From the NCBI GenBank assembly GCA_023419315.1, contig JAEZYE010000009.1, forward strand, positions 62,001-126,000: a stretch of 64,000 nt of DNA, given 5' to 3'. The notes under the pieces were generated by a model. The model was not told the origin of the DNA and did no database searches. It was given only the letters and a program-made list of their open reading frames with translations. How positions within the stretch are numbered: position 1 is the stretch's first letter; each line of letters begins with the position of its first letter. Position numbers and translations under genes: made by a program. Shown here piece after piece: positions 60,432 to 64,000 of this stretch. The stretch comes from Pseudomonadota bacterium. GTDB lineage: Bacteria > Pseudomonadota > Gammaproteobacteria > Xanthomonadales > Xanthomonadaceae.

Positions 60432-60689
60432 ATGAAACATGCCTACGTGCCAATCAACTGCGAATTCCATGACGTGCTGGAAGCACGTGCGGTGCAGCGC
60501 AGGATCGTGGCGCTCCACTATCTGGACGAAGATGGTCAAACACGGTTGACGCATTCGCGCATCGCCGACGTGTATGCGCAATCGTCGATGGAATTCATCC
60601 GCCTCGAACAAGGCGCCCCGATCCGCCTGGATCGGATCATCGGAATCGATGGCGTCCGTGTATCCGACTTCAGTAAAGCGAACAGCTGA
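60432..60689 (+). CDS. rof: Rho-binding antiterminator, Rof family
   Basis: An 85-residue Rof/YaeO-type protein. The hallmark is Y-x-P-I-N-C-x3-D near the start (AYVPINCEFHDVLEARAVQ), then the strand MEFIRLEQGAPIRLDRIIGIDGV. E. coli Rof blocks Rho's primary RNA-binding site and reduces Rho-dependent termination. ATG 60432. Hairpins follow its stop. Confidence 0.88.
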   Translation: MKHAYVPINCEFHDVLEARAVQRRIVALHYLDEDGQTRLTHSRIADVYAQSSMEFIRLEQGAPIRLDRIIGIDGVRVSDFSKANS

Positions 60690-60757
60690 GAACGTTGCGC
60701 CGGGCGCGCAATTGATTTGCCGCCGGACCTCGCGGCCGGCGGCATCCAGATCACATG

Positions 60758-60786
60758 GCAGGCAGATAAAATGCCTGCGTTTGTTC
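60758..60786 (+). terminator. Probable intrinsic terminator of rof
   Basis: GCAGGCA (60758-60764) pairs with TGCCTGC (60772-60778) around GATAAAA; the downstream GTTTGTT is T-rich. The orientation fits termination of rof. Confidence 0.5.
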
Positions 60787-60815
60787 CCCCCGGCGCCGCG
60801 AGGACGCCAGGGGGG
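60786..60815. repeat. Strong GC hairpin between rof and the OmpA gene
   Basis: CCCCCCGGCG (60786-60795) pairs with CGCC-A-GGGGGG (60105-type arm at 60805-60815) with one bulge. It sits just beyond the 3' end of the convergent OmpA gene and may terminate it or mark the mRNA end. There is no T-run. Confidence 0.4.
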
Positions 60816-60841
60816 ATGCGTTCAGAACGAGTTGAAATCGT

Positions 60842-61747
60842 TCAGCGCAATTCGATGCGCACGCGGCGGTTGACCGCGTTGCACTTGACGCTGGCCGCGT
60901 TGCGGCCCTTGCCACACTCGGCGTTCACCGGCGCGCGGTTGCCGGCGCTGCGGGCTTCCACGTTCAACGCGCCGGCTTCCACCAGCACCGCGCGCACGGT
61001 GTCGGCGCGGGCCTGGCCCATCGCCTGCGCCGCGGCGTCATGGCCGATGGCGTCGGCATGGCCGGTGACCAGCAGGTCCACCGCCGGGTTCTCGCCCAGT
61101 TCCTCGGACAGGCGCTTCAACGCCTGGCGGCCATCGGCGGTGATGCCGTCACGGTCGGAGCGGTTGTATTCGAACAGGATGTCCAGCGGCAGCGCATAGA
61201 CCAGACCGTTGCTGTTGTCGCCGGTGACCACGTAACCGCCAAAGCGGTTGGCGCACGGCACCACCGTCGAGGCGCGCGAGACCACGTGCGCCTGTTCGCG
61301 GTTGTCGGCCAGTTCCTTCTCGCCGTTCTTCAGGTTCACCGGAATGAGCTGGCCGCTGCTGTCCACGTTGCCGGCTTCCAGGAAGTAGGTCTTGCCCGCG
61401 TCCATCTCCACCATGCCCTGCACCGAACGCTTGCCGGAGAACTGCGTGCCTTCCTTGTAGTGCACGCCCAGCTTGTGCGTGCCCGGCTTGACGCAGAACA
61501 CCGTGTAGCCGCCCGGCAGCAGGCCGGTGTGGAATTCGCCGTCGATGTACAGATGCGCCGACGGGCCGGTGCTTTGCGAGGCCGGCGAACCGGCGCGGTA
61601 ATACACCACCTGCACCTGTTCAGTGCTGGCCTGCACCACCGGACGGTAGGCCTGGCCAAAGAGTTTCATTTTCTGCGAAGACACTGCCAGCCCATGGACC
61701 GGCAGCAGGAACAACGCACACATCACACCCAGAAGTTTGGTTTTCAC
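60842..61747 (-). CDS. OmpA-family outer-membrane/periplasmic protein
   Basis: A 301-residue exported protein beginning with GTG. The signal peptide is LGVMCALFLLPVHGLA. Residues ~45-150 form a beta domain of PEGA/DUF2846 look (AHLYIDGEFHTGLLPGGYTVF). Residues ~185-301 are an OmpA-like peptidoglycan-binding domain (VDLLVTGHADAIG, ARADTVRAVL, NRRVRIEL). It lies 61 bases downstream of a large adhesin gene on the same strand and is likely co-transcribed; it may anchor cell-surface material to the wall. Confidence 0.88.
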   Translation of the reverse strand: MKTKLLGVMCALFLLPVHGLAVSSQKMKLFGQAYRPVVQASTEQVQVVYYRAGSPASQSTGPSAHLYIDGEFHTGLLPGGYTVFCVKPGTHKLGVHYKEGTQFSGKRSVQGMVEMDAGKTYFLEAGNVDSSGQLIPVNLKNGEKELADNREQAHVVSRASTVVPCANRFGGYVVTGDNSNGLVYALPLDILFEYNRSDRDGITADGRQALKRLSEELGENPAVDLLVTGHADAIGHDAAAQAMGQARADTVRAVLVEAGALNVEARSAGNRAPVNAECGKGRNAASVKCNAVNRRVRIELR

Positions 61748-61808
61748 GATAGGACTCCGCGCGGGCTGGCTTGGCAGCCCGCGTCTGTTTGAAGGTTGGA
61801 AACTGAAA

Positions 61809-64000
61809 TCAGACGAGGTGGACGCTCACGCCCTGCTGGACGAGCAGTTCGGCCTCCAGGCCGGTGTGCTGGTAGGTGGCGTACGTCACGCCTTCCACCG
61901 TCACATCGCCGCCCTGGGCCCAGTCGCCGGCCTGGCCCATCACCTCGTCCAGGGTGACCCGGTCATCGGCATCGCCCTTGACCATCAGCTGCACATCGCC
62001 GCTGTCGTGGAACAGGTCCTTACCGCCCTGCGCCAGCACGTCTTCGACCGAGAGCTTCAGCGTGTTGCTGCCCGTGCCGCGGATGTCCACCACTTCCACG
62101 CCCGCCAGCAGTTCGCGGTACGAGGACAGGTCGAGCACCGTGTCGGCGCCGGTCAACTTCAACGTGCTGAGGCCTTCGCCCTGCCCGTCAATCACCAGCC
62201 CATCGATGAGCTCGGTCGAAGCCGGTTCGCCGTGCGCCTTCGCACCGCGGGCCGTCGGCGACACGATGTCAATCGACCACGCCGTGGAGAGCTCGCTGCG
62301 ATTGCCCCACTGGTCGATGGCAATGCCCATCACCATGTCGAACCCTTCGGCCATCGGCACCGGGGGGGTGAAGCTCCAGTTGCCGTCGGCATCGACCTGG
62401 GTCGAGCCGAGCAGCACCGTGCCCATCTGCGCCCAGATTTCCACCGTGCCGTTGCCCTCGGCGGTGCCCACGAACGTCGGCGTGGTGTCGTCGGTGATGT
62501 CACCGTCTTCCAGCACCGCGTGCGTGCCCACGTTGTCGAGCACCTGGTTGATGATCGGAGCGGCCGGCGGACTGGTGTCGACCGTGATGTGGTACGGCGC
62601 GGACTTCTCGCTGGTGTTGCCGGCCGCATCGCGCGCATCGACGGTGAAGACGTGGTTGCCCGAGGACAGGTCCACCTCCAGCAGGTAGCTCCAGTTGCCC
62701 GAGGCATCGGCCTTGACCTCATCGATGCGGGCGCCGTTGACGTAAATCGTCACGGTGCTGCCCGCCTCGGCCGTACCCTTCAGTTCCGGGCGCGCGTCGT
62801 CGGTGGTTTCGTTCGGGTCGACTTTGCCCTGCACCAGCCTGAAATCGTCGATGACTTCGACAATTACCGGCACGTCCGGCTTGGAGGTGTCCTGGATGGT
62901 GATCGGATACGGCGTACTCTTGGGACCGGTATTGCCGGCCACATCGGTCACTTCAGCTGACAGGTTGTGCGGACCTTGGGACAGATCCGTCGTCGGCGTG
63001 AAGCTCCAGTTGCCATTGGCATCGGTCGGCACCCGGCCGATTTCCACCCCGTTGTCGTAGATGACCGCCGTGCCGTTGCCTTCGCTGGCCTTGCCGCTGT
63101 ACGTCGGCGTCGCATCGTCGGTCACGGTGCCATTGACAATGGCTCCGGTGACCGCACCCTGGTTGTCCATCAACTGGGCCGTCGTGGTCGGCGCCGTGGT
63201 GTCCACCACGATGGACCACACGCCCGTCTTCGGGCTGCTGTTGCCCAGTTCGTTGGTCGCATTGGCGGTGAAGTCGTGCTTGCCCGGAGCCAGGTCCGTG
63301 GCCGGCGTGAAGCTCCAGTTGCCCGATGCATCGGCCGTGGTCGAACCCAGTTCCTTGGCACCGTCGTAGATGCGCACGATGCTGCCGGCTTCGGCCGTAC
63401 CCTTCAGTTCCGGACGCACGTCATCGGTCACGCCATCCTTCTGGATGCCGCCCTGCACGGCACCCGCATTGTCATGGATGGAGGTGATGGCAGGCACCGC
63501 CGGCGCATCCGGAGAACCGATTTCCACCGGATAGCTGTCGGAGGCTTCGCTCAGGTTGCCCGCCGGGTCGAGGGCCTTCACCGTCAGGTCGTGCAGACCT
63601 TCGCCCATCGGCAGCTCGGGCGTGAAGCTCCACGTGCCCGCCGCATCGGCCGTGGTCGAACCCAGCACGTTGGTGCCGTCGTACACCATGACGATGCTGC
63701 CGGCTTCGGCCGTGCCACTGAGGGTCGGGGTCGCATCGTCGGTCTTGCCGCCGGGGACCACATTGCCCGTCGAGGCGCCCGCATCGTCCAGCAGCCCGGT
63801 GATGGCCGGCTTGTCCGTTGGCGTGGTGTCCACCACGATGACGTATTCATCGGACGGCTCGGACTCGTTGCCGGCCTTGTCCTTCACCACGATGGTGATG
63901 TCGTGCTCGCCCTCGGCCAGCGGTTCGTCCGGGGTGAACGTCCAGTTGCCTTCCGGGTCGACTTCCACCCGGCCGATTTCCTCGTCACCGTCCTTGAGGA
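61809..64000 (-). CDS. Large Ig-like repeat adhesin, C-terminal part (5' end outside window)
   Basis: The frame is open to the window edge, so 729 residues are only the C-terminal part. Six tandem Ig-like (bacterial adhesin) repeats are present in whole or part. They have a conserved Trp in ADASGNWSFTP spaced 103-105 residues apart, plus DDATPTLSGTAEAGS and KAxxPAGNLS-type strands. The C-terminal ~130 residues (VVDIRGTGSNTLKLSVEDVL, LMVKGDADDRV, LLVQQGVSVHLV) match the end of BapA-type surface proteins secreted by type I systems. The T1SS genes are not in the window. An OmpA-family gene follows on the same strand. Confidence 0.87.
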   Translation of the reverse strand, partial: LKDGDEEIGRVEVDPEGNWTFTPDEPLAEGEHDITIVVKDKAGNESEPSDEYVIVVDTTPTDKPAITGLLDDAGASTGNVVPGGKTDDATPTLSGTAEAGSIVMVYDGTNVLGSTTADAAGTWSFTPELPMGEGLHDLTVKALDPAGNLSEASDSYPVEIGSPDAPAVPAITSIHDNAGAVQGGIQKDGVTDDVRPELKGTAEAGSIVRIYDGAKELGSTTADASGNWSFTPATDLAPGKHDFTANATNELGNSSPKTGVWSIVVDTTAPTTTAQLMDNQGAVTGAIVNGTVTDDATPTYSGKASEGNGTAVIYDNGVEIGRVPTDANGNWSFTPTTDLSQGPHNLSAEVTDVAGNTGPKSTPYPITIQDTSKPDVPVIVEVIDDFRLVQGKVDPNETTDDARPELKGTAEAGSTVTIYVNGARIDEVKADASGNWSYLLEVDLSSGNHVFTVDARDAAGNTSEKSAPYHITVDTSPPAAPIINQVLDNVGTHAVLEDGDITDDTTPTFVGTAEGNGTVEIWAQMGTVLLGSTQVDADGNWSFTPPVPMAEGFDMVMGIAIDQWGNRSELSTAWSIDIVSPTARGAKAHGEPASTELIDGLVIDGQGEGLSTLKLTGADTVLDLSSYRELLAGVEVVDIRGTGSNTLKLSVEDVLAQGGKDLFHDSGDVQLMVKGDADDRVTLDEVMGQAGDWAQGGDVTVEGVTYATYQHTGLEAELLVQQGVSVHLV
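62259..64000 (-). repeat. Tandem ~312-bp repeats inside the adhesin gene
   Basis: Units of about 104 codons begin with a TGAxGS segment and end with the Trp strand. Key Trp codons fall at 104-, 105-, 103-, 105- and 105-residue spacing. The repeats continue past the window edge. Repetition at protein level is clear; nucleotide identity between units is only partial. Confidence 0.8.

Noticed and set aside
62259..64000. Tandem repeats read as a CRISPR array
   Set aside because: The periodicity is about 312 bp, in frame, and encodes Ig-like domains; there are no short identical repeats with spacers.

Overview
The window is GC-rich, tightly packed chromosomal DNA from a gammaproteobacterium. It looks like a member of the Xanthomonadaceae/Lysobacteraceae (Lysobacter, Luteimonas or Pseudoxanthomonas type). 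The clues are a predicted PPi-dependent phosphofructokinase, a K+-insensitive H+-pyrophosphatase, a DUF3247 gene, the zapA-6S RNA-5-FCL order, an Mpl ligase and an unusual DedA-PAP2-LssY protein. I assign the family by gene content only and cannot name the species. I see no tRNA, rRNA, CRISPR array, insertion sequence or phage.

Layout. 1-9.5 kb: the end of rph, a VOC protein, rdgB and hemW; a DUF1631/PilZ pair; pepQ and a DUF2007 protein; then pepP and a UPF0149 gene on the minus strand. 9.5-20 kb: a membrane c-di-GMP protein (PAS-GGDEF-EAL), a division block (small coiled-coil protein, zapA, 6S RNA), 5-FCL, an EVE protein, rpiA, a DUF192 lipoprotein and a SirB1 protein; then rubredoxin diverging from thiE-hemL-HAD, and argD. 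20-25 kb: a minus-strand run of small metabolic enzymes (SDR, HIT, DoxX, glyoxalase, isochorismatase), a SphA-like outer-membrane protein, an N-terminally truncated MFS transporter and a 0.67-kb gap with no recognisable gene. 25-38 kb: DedA-PAP2-LssY, mpl with a LON-domain protein, a secreted GH5 glycosidase, adk, pfp, a GIY-YIG/DUF4357 protein and hppA.

38-47 kb is a LysR-controlled RND efflux locus of MexEF-OprN type. It has one SDR gene upstream of the adaptor and a second between the pump and the outer-membrane channel. 47-60 kb holds ordinary accessory genes: an HTH regulator, lipocalin, BON protein, YdgJ-like oxidoreductase, ABC exporter, sorbosone dehydrogenase-like protein, DJ-1/PfpI protein, short 6-phosphogluconate dehydrogenase, hydrolase, TIGR01777 protein, iron-permease-like protein and an AraC/carboxymuconolactone decarboxylase pair. 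60-64 kb holds a Rof-type Rho antiterminator, an OmpA-family protein and the 3' end of a large repeat adhesin with a type-I-secretion-like C-terminus, cut by the window edge.

The most unusual object is HppA. This K+-independent proton pyrophosphatase carries a C-terminal OmpA-like peptidoglycan-binding domain. By the known topology of the family that domain would lie in the periplasm. It sits 1.7 kb from a predicted PPi-dependent phosphofructokinase and close to adenylate kinase, so pyrophosphate energetics is a plausible theme here. Other items worth attention are the DedA-PAP2-LssY protein with degraded phosphatase motifs, the SDR without catalytic residues in the efflux locus, and the lower-GC GIY-YIG gene.
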